Shown here piece by piece: positions 1 to 12,847 of a DNA stretch of 64,000 nucleotides (positions within the stretch are counted from its first letter, which is position 1; every line of letters begins with the position of its first letter). The DNA comes from Sphaerolaimus hirsutus (taxonomy: Eukaryota; Nematoda; Chromadorea; Monhysterida; Sphaerolaimidae), in assembly GCA_964036195.1 (NCBI GenBank), contig OZ038450.1, forward strand, positions 9,116,701 through 9,180,700, in the 5' to 3' direction. A program made the position numbers and the translations under genes. Below the pieces are notes generated by a model. It searched no databases, had not been told where the DNA came from, and worked only from the letters and a program-made list of their open reading frames with translations.

Positions 1-625
1 GAAATCCTGATTTTGGAATGAAGGGACAGCCATCGCGGAAATTTCACAGGAATGTGCAACTATAAACTGTTGACATGATTTGCATCTGGGCCTACCTTTT
101 GCACTTTGCATTGCATTGCATTTGGTAGATTTCACATTTCCTGATGAGGAAAGTAAATTTTTAGAGTACTAAAATGTACAGTGTAAATTTTCAGTTGCCG
201 TAAGCTGTGCTTTATTGTTTTGTAAAATTTTTATTATGATCTACCACAATCTTAATCCTATTTAGTTTTTTGTTGTATTTATTTATTTATCGAAAATCTC
301 TTTTACCATAAACTGACGATTTGCGAACCCTGCGCCGGAAATCGGAATTTTTTTCACGATAGGATCCTCTTTGAACTCTATTCTTGTCGTCAATTATCTG
401 GTAAAATTTTTTCAACCAAAGCTTTGATTTCTTCATGACAGTGCGCCGCTTTTCTGCCAAATTATTTATCACCTTGTTCAGCGTTAGATCAAAATTGAGT
501 TCTTAAAGAGTATAGATATAAACTTGAAATAACTTAAAAATCGAAAGAAAAATGTAGCATTTCGGTAAACCTATTCCCGCACACTCTCACAGGTTCAGGA
601 AATGGCATTTTAAATAGTTTTAGCA
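1..625. other. 5' flank of STIM, no gene seen
   Basis: AT-rich sequence with no ORF that looks coding. It should contain the STIM promoter and 5' UTR because the first STIM codon is at 626, but I see no clear TATA box or initiator that I would defend. Confidence 0.4.
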
Positions 626-3600
626 ATGGACCATGCATTATACTTACTATTTTACTATTCACTCTTACTTTGGCCATTGTGCCCAGCGCATGACGCCGCC
701 GGTAATGGTGACGCTGGCAGGCCAGAACACCTGAATGGTAGGTTCAATTCAGCCGCACTTGTATTATGTGTGACGGTTAGGGCGCTCGTATTCTATACGA
801 AAGATGCGGGTTCGATTCCCACGTGGAACAAGTGCAATTTTGCACTCTTTCTGAATATGACCATAGCTTTGCATTGGCAGGCGGTAAACCAGTGGACAAG
901 GACGCGTTGCGCCAGCGTCGTTTGGCTGAGGTGGAGAAGCAGATCGACGCAGATGGCTGGGCCACTGTCCAGGCGCTGCACAGGTATGGCTGCTGGCAGA
1001 TTGCCAGCCACTTTGTGCACACTGAATCAGCTGGGTGAAGCGGCAGCTTAAAGTAGCCCCCTCGCTGTGGAGTGCCTTGTCAAATGGGTAGCTTTCAAAT
1101 TTACGGAAAACTGCGTGTCGAACGCACAAGTAAACTGACAAATTCCTTGCGAAATAGGGATTGCAAAAACTTTTTTATGAACCGTAAACCATTTGTTTTC
1201 TCACAAACGGGGTCTTTAAAACTGCGCCAAGTATGGTCACGAGTCTCGGAGTCAGCATATACAGCTGGTGCCAATTCCAGAGCCTGTGAAGTTTAAAATG
1301 AGTGTCAATTGTCGTGGGCGGCAAACGATTTCTCAGTGATTGATTACTAATTGGCTTGGGTCCAAGTGACACTCGTACCTCCTTCCAGAGAATGAGTGCA
1401 TCACCAAAACACGCAGACCTAAGCCTAAGCCTAAGCAGAGCCTAAAATATTGTGAAAATATTACAAATTTGTATGTAAAGCATATCCAAACCAAATAAAT
1501 GCGAAGTACAAACCGTATCCAAATCAATAATCCCAATCGAATTTTTGGCACATTATCAAAAAAGTCGCATAAAGAATGCCGATGAATTGAATCACATATT
1601 GTGCAGGTGCAGAAATAAAATCTTTCTTTTTTGTTTTGATTGACATTTTACATGACATTTTACACTTTACTTCGCAAATTTTTGTCAACATAATGCCAAC
1701 TAATGTCTACTAAATAACACAAAAAATTCTTTAATCACCACGCTTAGCGAAACAATTAAAATTTAGTGTCACTATATAAACTTAACTATGCTCTGTCACA
1801 TAAGAACGTTGAAATTACATAATTAACCACACTTGAGTTGACATGAATTCAATTGACATCCAGCTAGTGGGGGCCCATTGTGCGAGATGAGAAATCTCAA
1901 TTAGAAACCTTGTGTAGCTAAACCCAGGGACGTATCCAGGATTTTTGAGCGGGGGGGCTGCTTGTTAACGGAGGCCGGCGAGCGGGTGGGGGCTCAGCCC
2001 CCCCTAAAATTTTACGTACAGAGTGGCGGAATGGCGCCATGGCGCTGGCGCCACTAGTAGGCGCAACGCCATGGCGCCATTGGTTGGCGCCAGCGCCATG
2101 GAACGCTGTATACGTAGGTAAATATACATACAAATACAGCAAACAGCACATAATTGAGTATATTTATAATGATTTCGGCCACAGGGAGCAAATCTGCCGA
2201 TAATACATTATGTCTGGCGAAAAATGCGCGCTTGCGCGCAAAAATTTTTTACGCTGATGTTGAAAAAGTGCCATTTTCCGGCCACTTTCTGGTCTCACCC
2301 CGAGAGGGGGGGGGCTGCAGCCCCCCCTGGATACGGCCCTGGCTAAACCCACTGCCCGCGCACTCGCTCGACCACTGTCCACCCCGCAGCAAAATGGACG
2401 ACGACCACTCCGGCGGCGTGGACATCTCCGAGGCGGAGGGCTTCGTGCGCGACGAGCTAGACATCAAAGAGAAAGAGCGCGTGGGCCGCCGCCAGCGACA
2501 GTGGTCCGACGACAACGACCGCATGCTCACTGTCGACGAGATGTGGTTCAAGTGGTTCACCAGTGAAGGTGCGTTGTGGTGTCGCTCAGGGGTGTCCTAG
2601 ATTTTGACACTCCGAGGGGTTGGATAGGTAGATAGAAAGTCGCTCCAGATAGGTAGATAGCTGAGCGATTTGGGGGGGTTAGGGGGTAGTACCCCAAAAT
2701 TTTGTCTCCGGGATAGATAGATTGCTGGGCGGGTGTTGTTTTTTTGGGGGAGGGGGGTAACCCCCAACCCCCCATTAGAGACCCCTGCCAGCATTAATGT
2801 TAATTAATTAACCAGAAAACTATGTTCTTTGCTCTTGTAATGCCTACCATTTGCGCATGCAAACTTCTAACCCCGCACTGTTTATTGCAGAGCGCTCGTG
2901 GACAGTGGACCAAGCCATTGACTGGTTGGTGACTTATATCGAGTTACCGGAGTATGCAGAGATTTTCCGCAAGAAAAACGTGGAGGGTGCCGACTTTGCC
3001 AAGTTTGTTTTGTATGCAGAATGCATAAATATCTACCCTGTTTGACATCTTTTTTTCTGTGCAGGATGGCTTCTCCCGATGGGAAGTTTCTGGTAAGTTT
3101 GGGCATCCTGAACCCGGTGCACAGACATAAACTGCAATTGAAGGCTATGGATATAATCCTGTTTGGCTTCAGACACCGTAAGTTGTTTGGTCTTTCAGCC
3201 GCCACTTCGCTAGCGGAAGTTTTTTCAGCATGTGTGTGTTCGATTCCATGTAACTTTAACGCATATCCTAAAACATAAAGGGCACATGACAGTCCTTTGT
3301 GGTTCGCTATATGCGTAGAGTACTGAGCCGCCAGTTTTATTTATCAGTTTGTGTTTCATGTGAAACAACGGCACCGCTGGCGGCTCACAGATATCGATCT
3401 GGGCAGCCCCCAAGCCCTGTAAAGTCAAATGTCGTGTAAAATTTCAATCAAATCAGAAAAGAAAAGATTTTAGTACTGAAATTTCGACAGTTTGCGTGAC
3501 AATTGACCAATTTGTGTGACATTTGGCATGACATTTGACACTTTACTTACAGGGGAATTTCCGCTTGGGACTGGCACCAGATAAGGGGGTGGCACTTTAA

Positions 3601-6600
3601 TTCTAATTATGAATGATATTCAACATCTTTTCAATTTAGTTTTAAAATATTTTTTTTAAAGTCGATAATAAAATATTCGATCATATTTCTAATTAATCAT
3701 TCATTCCAATATAGGTAGATATGGGTAGATTTAGACATAAACACCATTTAACGGGCCTGTGCCTCTGTGCATGTTTACCCGCTGTGCATGTCAGGGGTAT
3801 TCGAGATTTTGGCCCCCCAAGGGGTTGGATAGATGGCTAATCGCTCCTCTGGAGGAATAGATAGCTGGAAAAAAGTTTTGGGGGGTTTGGGGGTTCGTGG
3901 GTGTCCATTGTATAGACTTTTTATAATGAGGAAAAAAGGTACAAAAGTAGATTAAAAATTACTAAAAATGGGTATATAAGCACATATACTACAAGAAATA
4001 GCTGAAAATAGACAATAAAACACATGAACTAGTGATTTTGAAGGTGAAAATGTATGAAATAGTATGAAAATTAGCGATTTTGAGTGAAAATTGGTGTCTA
4101 CATGCACAGCGGGTAAACATGCACAGAAGGCCTCAGTCCATATAACCAGTCTGATTTGAATGACAAACTTTTTTTAGCCCACCCACTCTACTGGCTGGAG
4201 CTGTTGGGCGCTGTGGTGTCCACTCTAATATTCGCCGCCGCCGTGTTCTATCGGTGGAAAGTAGTCAGCGAGCGCGAGCAGCTCTTGAAATTCGAGGAGC
4301 AGCTGAAACAACTGGAGCAGCTCAGAGAGACGCACAAGGAGTGAGGCGACTTTATTTTGTGTGGCGATTAATTGTGAATAATATGTTTAGAATAGTGTTC
4401 AATCGGTCCATGAGTACACTCGGCGGACATCACACTTATTGTGAAAACCTACCGTAACCCATCTGAATAATGAACAAAAATTATACAGTATTTTCATCAT
4501 AATATTTCGTTTTTACTATGTCATACTTAATTACGAAATTTAACACAAGATTTTATTCATTTAATTATGGTAGGTGTTTATACTAGGTGTGCTGTCCGTC
4601 GAGTATAAATTGTTGCGCTTTTCATGGATTTTTCTTCTTCAGAGAATTGGCGAACGCGCGCGAGAGTACCACCGCCTCCGATGGATCACCGCAAGACGCT
4701 GAGCAGCTGGCGCTGGTCAGTATTTCGTCATTTTATCCTTTATCAGTGTTGTTTAAATTGCTGAACTTTTTTCTAAGTGAACGTTAAGTATTCTTTTATT
4801 ACAGACCCCTGAGTACAGAAAACGTAAAGTTTTTTTTCGTTAATTTTACACTGCTTAAAAGGTATTTTACTCAGGGAAAACGTAAAAGCGAGTATTTTTT
4901 TCGATTTTCTACACGGGAGAATGTAAGAGCGCGTAAAAGTAGGGTGAGAGTAATCGTTTTTCTACCCGTCACAACTTCGATCATTTCCGCTGCCATTTTC
5001 GCAGCCGTTTTCGATGTTTCGAGTCGTTTTTGCATATTAAAAACCCCATAATTTTTTTCAAATCACGTTTTTCCTTATCAGTTTATCCTCACCAACACAT
5101 TCAACCAACAAAGTCAACCGACCATTCATTCAACCCAGCTGCAACACCGGCTGGCCGAGGCGGAGCGCCTGCTGGCGTCGAACGCGTCCGCCGGCGTGCC
5201 CGTGGAGCTGCTGCAGTTGCTGTACGAGACGCGCGACGCCGAGATGCGCCGGCTGCACGCGCAGCACAAGCAGAACCTGGACGAGTTGCGCGACACCATG
5301 GAGCACGTGCAGCGCAGGCAGGAGACCTCGGGCAGCTGGGCCAACGTGAGCAAGTACATCGTCGGGCACAACACCGCCGCCGAGCAGGTCGACAACAGGA
5401 TCGAGAAAATTAGGCGAGTCTCACGTGCGAGTTTATGCGGCAATGGCACTGGATCTACCGTATTTCTTCGAATTACCCCAGGGGGTTTATTTTTTCAGAG
5501 TGGAAATTTTGAGGGGGGATTTCGAGGGTGGTTTCTTTTTTCGCCAGAAATTTTTGTAAATCCCACTACTAAATTGTCGTTTGTAACGTACACAGACGTA
5601 ATTTCGGTACGGTATGGTATTTCGAGGGAGTATTTCGAGGAAATACGGTAGTTATCGTTTGACGGAAATGAAAGATTTTATTTTCACAAAATGGATCAGT
5701 TTCAGCCAAAAAATTTGGTTAAAATAATGTTTGATTTTTATGCTACTGGAAACTATGTAGTGCCATATTTATGTAGTCGCATATTTATGTTTATTACCCA
5801 TTGGACTCGCAGATTGCGGATGGAGCAAACTAAGAAAGAAGATGTGGAAGCGAAGAGACGTTGGGCTAAAATATTTTCACTTTGCGTACCACAGACCAGT
5901 TCCCCGGCAAACGGTAAGTTTTTATGACATCATATTATTTCATGTTATCAATCATGTTAACAATGTCGACGAGCACACTGCGAATTTTGATTCCCCGTTC
6001 AAACATCGAAATAGACATTGCGGGTAACCGCTAGAAAAGACCGAAACTACTTAAGCATGAAAAATCAATTAATTTGAAACTTTGAAACTTCACTTATAGA
6101 TTTCTCTGTAAATATTTAGAAAGTCAAAGCTGTTTTTAAAAAGTTCTCAAAACTAGAACTTAGTCCTCAGAAGGGTCTGATTTGAGCACTGCGATTCCCA
6201 TCTGCACGGTATCAATATGAATTTCGAACATTGTCAATTTCGTTTCACGGATCATGCTTGCCTACTACAGCTTCTCCCAAACATTTCGTATCACCGAAAA
6301 GAGGTAACTTAGCTAGCTTGCACACTTCCGTTTCTATATTTTACTGTCTTTAATTTCCGCTTTCGGGGTATTTTTGTCAGATCACATGCAACTGTTTCGA
6401 GTTTTCACTCTGCTAACATCCAATGTTGTCCTTCACAGCAGGTCGATTCTGAGCAGTGGCATCAGTCTGCTTGCCATATTATCATCTCGTAGCACGTGGC
6501 TTGTGCCGCTTGGCATGTAACCCGTTCGGCATGCATCCAGCGGATCAGGGGTTTCCAAGGTTTTGGCCCACGCAGCGGCATCATACAGGGTGCGGCAATT

Positions 6601-9600
6601 AAGACGGCCCCCATAAAGTTTTGAATAACTTGTCACTGGGAGGTCGGATTGACGTCAGATTTTAGGTCAACATTGACAACTAAATAGGAAAGGATGCCTG
6701 AAAATATGGCTGCGATAGCTCCTCTCGTTCACAAGTTATTCATGCAAACGCGTAATTGTCACTTTCCACCACCTAGCTTTACGACCAATTACGCAAGCGC
6801 TCGCCGATTTCCTTATGGGCATAGCGAATTGGTGGCGAGCGTGCACGCATTTAGGCATGCAGATGCGAAAAGAAAATCAGAAAAAAATCGAAAAAAAACA
6901 AGCCGATCCCGGTCCCGAAAAGTCAATCCCGTAGAACGATATCACAAGGTGGTGGAAAAGTGGAAATTACGCGTTCACATGAAAAACTTTTGAACGAGTA
7001 GAGCTATCGCAGCCATATTTTCAGGGATCTTTTCCTATTCAGTTGTTAATGTTGACCTAAAATTTGACGTTAATCCGACTACCCAGTGACAAGTTATTCA
7101 AAACTTTATGGGGGCCGTCTAAATTGCCGCACCCTGTAGACAGCAAACCTTTTCTCTAGAGGGATAGATAAGTGAAAATTATTCTGGGGGCTCGCTGGGG
7201 ATAGCTAGCTAGCTGAGCAGCCTATCCCATGGGACCCCCGCAACTTAACTACATGCCAAGCGGTTTACATGCCAAGTGAGCCTACGCCGGCACATTTCAC
7301 ACCGTGACTCGCTCTCCTAAGCCGTTCACATCCTCCATCAGGTCTGCTGTCGATGTCGGCCGGATCTCAACAGACGGGCGTGCGCGGCGTGTCGCACAGC
7401 CAGACCAGCGTCACGCCTCTGTGCCAGACGGACTGGACGGGCGGCGCGGCCGCGCAGCAGCAGCAGCTCAACTACAGCGTGGCGGCCGGCCTGACCCACC
7501 TGCCGTACATGGTGACGAGCGCGCTGGCGCAGGTGCCCGCGTGCCACAACCAGCGCTACATGCACATGTTCGGCTTGGGGCCCGTGCACGAAGGCACCCC
7601 CGCTGCTACAGGTGTGCACAGCTATCCCCACTATGTTTCAAGTAGTCAAGATTGTGTTATTTTTATTGTTTTCAAATTTGTCCAAATTGTTCGGCATCTC
7701 ATAAATATCGCGCGCGTATTTAAGCCTATTTAAGTGCGTCCGGCCCAAGCATTCAGGTGAGCAAAGCTACGGCTGGAACGTGCATGCCAATGAATCCTGG
7801 GAGGGCGGCCGCCTGTCCGTTTCTGTGGATGATGCGAGCGAGAACAGTTTTGACTGGGACAGACGGGAGGAGGACACTTTTGCCGATTTGGTCGATTTCG
7901 CCAGAGCCGCAGGTTGTCCGCGTGCAGAGCGCACCGCGTGCCGCGTGTAACCATGGTGCATGAGTGGGTTGAGATGGGGTGCAAGTCGGACCGCGATGGG
8001 ATCAGAACGACGTAGGTTCGCGAGATATGTAAACCCGCTTGACATGTATACCCGTCGCAAGGGTCTCCAATTGGGGGAATATTATCCCTGAACCCCCCCC
8101 CCCCCAAAATATATATAAACATGGTAAGGTACCTGTTTTAGCTATATTTTTCCTGCATGTCGAGTGGGGTTACATGTCTACGAGCACAGGGCCATCGGAA
8201 CTGGGTTTGGAAAATGTGAGCATATGTCGGGATTCGGAATCGTGGTCCTGTTTGAACCTCAGTAGATACCTGCACGATCAATGATGGAAGGTAGACGTAA
8301 CGGATAAAATAACAGATTTAAGGTACCATCAGTTTAAAAAATCAAGTGCCATCCCTACTCACAGTCTTACGTGACCTCGTAGATCACCACTGTGCTATGC
8401 TTGCCACCTTTATGTCTGCGCGGAATTTCTCGCCCATGCCAGAAACTAATCCAACTCACACTGATATTTTATTATGTAGCATTTTTTGTTTCGGCATCAA
8501 AATTTTTTAATCAATGTGATCTAACATGCATCAAGCGGGACACGGAATAACGGAAGTTTGCATCATATATTTATGTCCGGAAACGTTACACACATATTTC
8601 AATAAGCAAAGCGATTTCTCACTTGCATGGAAACATGCAGGCAGGTATTTGCATCGACTGCTACCGTGCACCTGCTGCATACAGCATAGTACAAACTGGC
8701 TTGCACAAACGTTGTAAATCAGCGGAAGTGCACAATTTTAAACGTGGGTAACACCACGCCGAGCTGCTTCGTGGGTCCTGTAAAATGGGTACAAGGATCA
8801 GTAAGGATCGTGTGAAACTGCCCAGTAGGCACTTTTAATCCAATAAACGTTTTGAACTTGAACCGAATGCGGTGTGGTGTGGTGAATACTACCTAGGGTT
8901 GGCCGATGTTTTTTTAAAAACGTTTTTAAAAAAAACGTTGTTTTTTTTAAAAACATGACGTCCGAAATGTTTTTTTTTTAAAACATCGGCCGAAATTTTT
9001 AGTACTAAGCACTAGGTATTTTGCAAAATTTTTGCGCGCAAGCGCGCAATTTCACACACAAATTGACATTGGTGGTTGTTTTCATCGGTTTTGTGGCATT
9101 TTTAGTATCAAAGTATCCATTTCTATGTGCTACCATGGGTTAATAAGCCGTCATATGTTGCTGTAGTATATAATATTGAGGTAATGTGCTTCCATGTACC
9201 TCCACAGTGTGTAACTTCACTCCCAAAGTAACAACCTCCTTTTATAACCTTGTTTCATCACTATTGGATGCCAAACTTTACCTGAAATCACAAACATTCG
9301 ACTATAAGGTGATATACAAACGATGTGTCGACGAAAAATGGATATTCTTGACACAAATCACCACTTATAATGCTATCCCATGGCTCCACAGACATTATAT
9401 GGTCATATATATAACATCACAGAGTATTGCCACTGTCTGATATACCTATATATGTTGACACAAGGTCATATCTGGGAGCTTTTAAAAAAACGTTTTTTAT
9501 TACAAAAAAAAACGTATTTAAAAAAACACCGTTTTTAAAAAAAAAACATCGAGTTAAAAAAAACGTTGTTTTTTTTCTAACCGTAATACTACCCCAAACA

Positions 9601-11764
9601 CATTTGTGAGTGTGTAAATAAATAACCAGCCACCTTTTCAACCTTCTAAATATAAATATCGCCCAACTGCAGTGGCGCGGCCTTCGATCCTATCACCCAC
9701 CGCGCGGCTCAACTGCAACGGCAATTCCACGACCATGGCGCACAGCCGCTCGTCGGTTTTGCTGTCGTCGCCGCAGCACACCGGCTCGTTGGATTCCAAT
9801 GAGGCCAGGGTGAGTGTATTCTGAATTGCCCTGTGCCTGTAGACATGTAAACCCGCTCGACATGTAGGTAAAATATAGCGAAAAATAGGTATATGACCAT
9901 GTGATATATACCAAAAGGTGAAAATTGACAAAATGGAACGAAAATAACCAATTTTGAGTGAAAATTGGGTGGGGGCAGGGGAAAGTAGGCAAAAAATTTG
10001 CCTCGAGGTTGTTAGATAGCTGAGCAGCCTCCGGAATAGATACCGTATTACCTCGAAATACCCCCATGGGGGTTTATTATTTCGCCAGCAAAATTTGAGG
10101 GGGGGGGGTTTATTCGAGGGTTTTATTCTTATTTCGTCAGAAATTTACGTAAGGATCGTAGTAAATAGTTGGCATTTGCATACCCAAAACAGATAATAAA
10201 TGTGTCCAAACAAGAAATATTTGGACATAGATAGCTACACAAACTAGTCTATGTGTAGCTGCAATGCAAATTAACAGTAATATATATCATGTACATTGCA
10301 TACATAACGTATTTATTATGTACATGACGTACATCATTCCGTAGGGGGGGGGTATTTCGAGGGGGGGGGGTCTATTATTTCCCCAGCCCATTTTGAGGGG
10401 GGTTAATTCAAGGGGGGGATAATTCGAGGTAATACGGTAGATAACTTGCCGATTGTGGGAGGGGCAACCCCCCCCCCCCCATTGGAGACCCCTGCAACGC
10501 GTCTACATGTCGAGCGAGTATACATATCTGAAGAGCCCAAATATGTCTTCGTTATTTCGTCTTGTCTGCGCGTTGTTGACTCGCTTGCCCATCACTTTCA
10601 GCCGGCGTTTCACTTGGGCGTGACCGGCTTGGCGTCTGACAAACGGTCGCCCTCGCCCTAGTAAGTGAATTCTGTGCCGATTCTGAGAATGTCTGGGGCC
10701 TGCGTGAAAGAGGATGTTTGTAAGGTTAAATCGAGTGTCGGATAAATATATACACAACTTGACGTCTCATTTGACCAGGGACATATCCAGAATTTTTCAG
10801 CGGGGGGGGGGGGCTGCTGTTTACGGAGCCCGACGTCGCGGGTGGGGGGGGGGGCTCAGCCCCCGAAAAAATTTGACTACAGAGTTACAGAATGGCGCTG
10901 GCACCATTCGTAGGCGCCAGCCCACGGCGTAATTGGCGCTGGCGCCAGTGCCAGTGATGTACATATACAGCGACGGTCACACTTTTGAGAGCAATTTCAG
11001 GGATTTTGTGCCTACCGGGACCGATCCACTGATAATGATATATTTGAGTGGTGAATGCGCGCCAGCGCTCAAAATTTTTGCACTAACCTTGAAAAATGTA
11101 TAGGAAAAGAAAAGTTGCATTTCCCGGGATTTTTTATTTGTCATCAGAGCGGGGAGGGGTGCTGCGGCCCCTGGATACGTCCTTGCATTTGACTACCCCA
11201 ATAAGCAAACCTTTACCTCCACCTTCCTTACTTTGTAACCTTCTGAATTGGTTCAAAATTCGTTCCCCTGCGCAGTGGAATCACACCAGCAGCGACAGAT
11301 TCAAATGGCAACGCGGCCGCTCGGCGGTCAGATTCACATGAAGATTCGTTAGACAGCAGCAGAAAGCTGGTTGGTGGACGTGCAGCGGATCAAATTTGTG
11401 TAGATCCCGGATTTGAGCGCTACTAGTCTTTTCGGGTAACCCAAAAAGTCCCGTCGGGCATCCCACCGCTCGTCCTATTGGTATATGTTAGCCCGTCATG
11501 CTAATCTGGGCCAATTTAATCATGTAATGTAAATAACCCATCGTTTTCAACAATATCGCCCGAACCACCTACAAAACGTTGAGCCGATTGAATTTAAAAC
11601 GTGCTATTTCTACGTTTCAGCCGAAAATAATTCATCCTCAATTTGTTATTGACTCGCAGCCATCGCCGACGACGAGCGGGGAGACGGCGTCGCTGAGCAG
11701 CGGCAGCGGCAGCCAAGTGAACAAGTCCACCGCCAGACTCAAGGGTCTATTCAAGAAAAAATGA
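626..11764 (+). CDS. STIM1: Stromal interaction molecule (STIM), complete spliced gene
   Basis: Single-pass ER membrane calcium sensor that opens Orai channels when ER calcium falls. Exons: 626-737, 881-983, 2390-2568, 2891-3002, 3065-3177, 4178-4340, 4643-4715, 5139-5413, 5813-5913, 7342-7611, 7757-7912, 9673-9809, 10602-10660, 11276-11369, 11621-11764. All phases agree and the sum is 2091 nt (696 codons plus stop; human STIM1 is 685). Seen in order: hydrophobic signal peptide in the first 20 residues; EF-hand loop DDDHSGGVDISE at about 75-86; SAM domain at about 132-206 (WTVDQAIDWLVTYIELPEY); membrane span at about 212-232 after PHPLYWLE; coiled coil; SOAR-like region at about 304-410; Ser/Pro-rich tail ending GLFKKK, a polybasic membrane-binding end. 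Coiled coil 1 is about 40 residues shorter than I recall for human, so a missed exon is possible. The last junction (11369 to 11621) is the least certain: exon 14 read through would stop at 11426. Confidence 0.9.
754..853 (+). mobile_element. tRNA-derived SINE fragment in STIM intron 1
   Basis: Contains a tRNA-like D-stem remnant, anticodon arm with TTCTATA loop region, and T-arm with an intact B box (GGGTTCGATTCCC, near 808-820), followed by AAGTGCAATTTTGCACTCTT. The same tail adjoins the two SINE units at 58.6-59.1 kb on the other strand. It is 27 bp upstream of exon 2. Confidence 0.7.
1925..2341. mobile_element. hAT-like MITE with CAGGGACG termini
   Basis: Inverted ends CAGGGACGTATCCAGG and CCTGGATACGGCCCTG are flanked by the exact 8-bp direct repeat GCTAAACC (1917-1924 and 2342-2349). 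The interior has poly-G and GGCGCC/ATGGCGCC stretches. It lies in STIM intron 2, about 49 bp from exon 3. Confidence 0.88.
2590..2795. repeat. GATAGATAG/poly-G repeat fragment (family B)
   Basis: Repeated GATAGATAG and G-runs ending in CCATTAGAGACCCCTGC. The same composition and ending recur near 10490, 44700, 45770 and 22.5-23.8 kb. It sits in STIM intron 3. Confidence 0.6.
3415..3554. mobile_element. Small MITE with CCCTGTAAA termini
   Basis: Starts CCCTGTAAAGTCAAATGTC and ends GACACTTTACTTACAGGGG, a degraded inverted pair rich in AAATGTCA motifs. The same type is at 63381-63592. Confidence 0.55.
3753..4133. mobile_element. Family B foldback element in STIM intron 5
   Basis: Near-perfect inverted ends: TGTGCATGTTTACCCGC near 3766 and GCGGGTAAACATGCACA near 4109-4125. 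The interior has the family B GATAG/poly-G stretch. Confidence 0.75.
5414..5812 (+). other. GC-AG intron in STIM
   Basis: Exon 8 reads into the SOAR helix and must leave phase 2 to join exon 9 (A TTG CGG). No GT gives that phase. AG|GCGAGT does, and the join restores the family spacing VDNRIEKI-R-LRMEQTKK. The intron contains a CCGTAT-type MITE. Confidence 0.7.
5456..5650. mobile_element. CCGTAT MITE in STIM intron 8
   Basis: Begins TACCGTATTTCTTCGAATTA and ends TATTTCGAGGAAATACGGTA, with G-runs inside. It is a short member of the TA-target family described at 14889. Confidence 0.85.
6509..7276. mobile_element. Family B element carrying a nested Tc1/mariner-like MITE
   Basis: Outer inverted ends CTTGGCATGTAACCCG and CATGCCAAGCGGTTTACATG. 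The interior is interrupted at 6584-7138 by a second element. It occupies most of STIM intron 9. Confidence 0.7.
6584..7138. mobile_element. Tc1/mariner-like MITE with long inverted ends
   Basis: Begins TACAGGGTGCGGCAATT and ends AATTGCCGCACCCTGTA. The arms stay complementary for roughly 140 bp, through the stretch GGCTGCGATAGCTC and its complement. TA on both sides fits a TA target duplication. Confidence 0.85.
8010..8193. mobile_element. Family B fragment in STIM intron 11
   Basis: ATATGTAAACCCGCTTGACA near 8025 is answered by TGTCGAGTGGGGTTACATGT near 8158. The 3' end runs into GAGCACAGGGC, the family terminus. Confidence 0.6.
8892..9592. mobile_element. AT-rich inverted element related to 17587-18249
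   Basis: Starts TAGGGTTGGCCGATG with runs of T/A and AAACG motifs, and ends in AAAAAACGTTG-type runs. The core shares wording (for example the TTTTTGCGCGCAAGCGCG stretch and ...TATAATAT...) with 17587-18249. The right end is unclear. Confidence 0.5.
9828..10526. mobile_element. Family B element in STIM intron 12, host of a nested MITE
   Basis: Left end CCCTGTGCCTGTAGACATG and right end CATGTCGAGCGAGTATACAT. A CCGTAT MITE at 10041-10439 splits it. It begins about 18 bp after the exon 12 donor. Confidence 0.7.
10041..10439. mobile_element. CCGTAT MITE nested in family B element
   Basis: TACCGTATTACCTCGAAATA at the left and TTCGAGGTAATACGGTA at the right. It shares with other copies an interior around GTAGATAGCTACACAAACTA and TACATGACGTACATCATTCC. 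Confidence 0.9.
10776..11185. mobile_element. hAT-like MITE, CAGGGACG family, second copy
   Basis: Ends CAGGGACATATCCAG and CTGGATACGTCCTTG lie between exact 8-bp repeats CATTTGAC (10768-10775 and 11186-11193). It is in STIM intron 13, about 90 bp before exon 14. Confidence 0.88.
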
Positions 11765-12847
11765 CCGCGCATTACCCAGTGGTAACAAATGCACGTTGCC
11801 ACGTTGGCGGGTCGAAATTTCATTGAATTGAAAAATGTATTATTTTTTGCGAGTGGGTGCACTATGCAGCAAATGAATCGCAGTTGTCAGAATCACATTT
11901 CTGGAAGATGTGCGAAAAAAATTACTTCGGGATAGATAGAGGGAGGGACGTTTAGGGGAGGGAGGTAACCACCTCAACCCCTGAGAAAGCCCAACATACA
12001 TACGTTTTTACACATTCTGACAACTGGTTCATCCAGAATATTTTTGCTGTTAGATTTTTTTATAAGGTTAGCGTTATTGGCAAATGGAAATTCTTCCGAC
12101 ATTGTGATTGAGTTCTTGATTCGCTTTTCATCCATATCTGTACTTCAGGAACATCACTTACTTAGCATTGGCAATTTACGTCCAAAAGCACGCCCCCAGG
12201 TTTACGGCTTGAAATCCTTTCTGTATGCATTTGTTTTCATTTTTATTTGTTTTTTTTTGCATTCGATGGAGCATTACCTAATTAAAGAATTCTGACATTT
12301 TCAACATCAGTAACTAGCGCATAGTGGGTCTCACATGGATAATATATATATATTTTATATCATATATATTTACATATAGAATATTTCTTCGATCTCAAAA
12401 CGGAAGAAACAACGGAAAATCACATGATGAGTTATAGAAATTAGTATCTAATCACTATGCTCAAGTTACTTGGTGACTTTTTTATCTGGTGATTTTATCA
12501 CGTTGCCCAATTGACAGGTTCACTGAAAAATATCCGTAGTCTAATGCACAGATTTTGGGTTTCACAAAGCTGAAGGAACGCTTCAGTCGTTGCCATTCAC
12601 CAAGACGATTTGGCATAAACTTTTTTCACTGAAAAAGTTTTATTCTCACCTTGCCAATAGCTGATGACTTACAGGTTTTATGTTATCCATTTATGTGGAC
12701 TCCTTTAATTTTTACTAATTTTGTATCGTTCAGCCGCGAGGATTCACTCAATGGAACTAAATCCAATAATTTTTTAGTCATTTTGTGGTCTGCTTTACGG
12801 TACTACATGGTTTTAAAATTTTTGCATTGTTGTAATACTCACATATT

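Noticed and set aside
1417..1437. CCTAAG triplicate as a telomere-like repeat
   Set aside because: Only about three units inside a STIM intron; too short to mean anything.
11370..11426. STIM ending at the in-frame stop at 11426 in exon 14
   Set aside because: A phase-0 donor at 11370 joins to an exon ending in the expected polybasic GLFKKK. The read-through form may be a minor isoform but lacks that tail.
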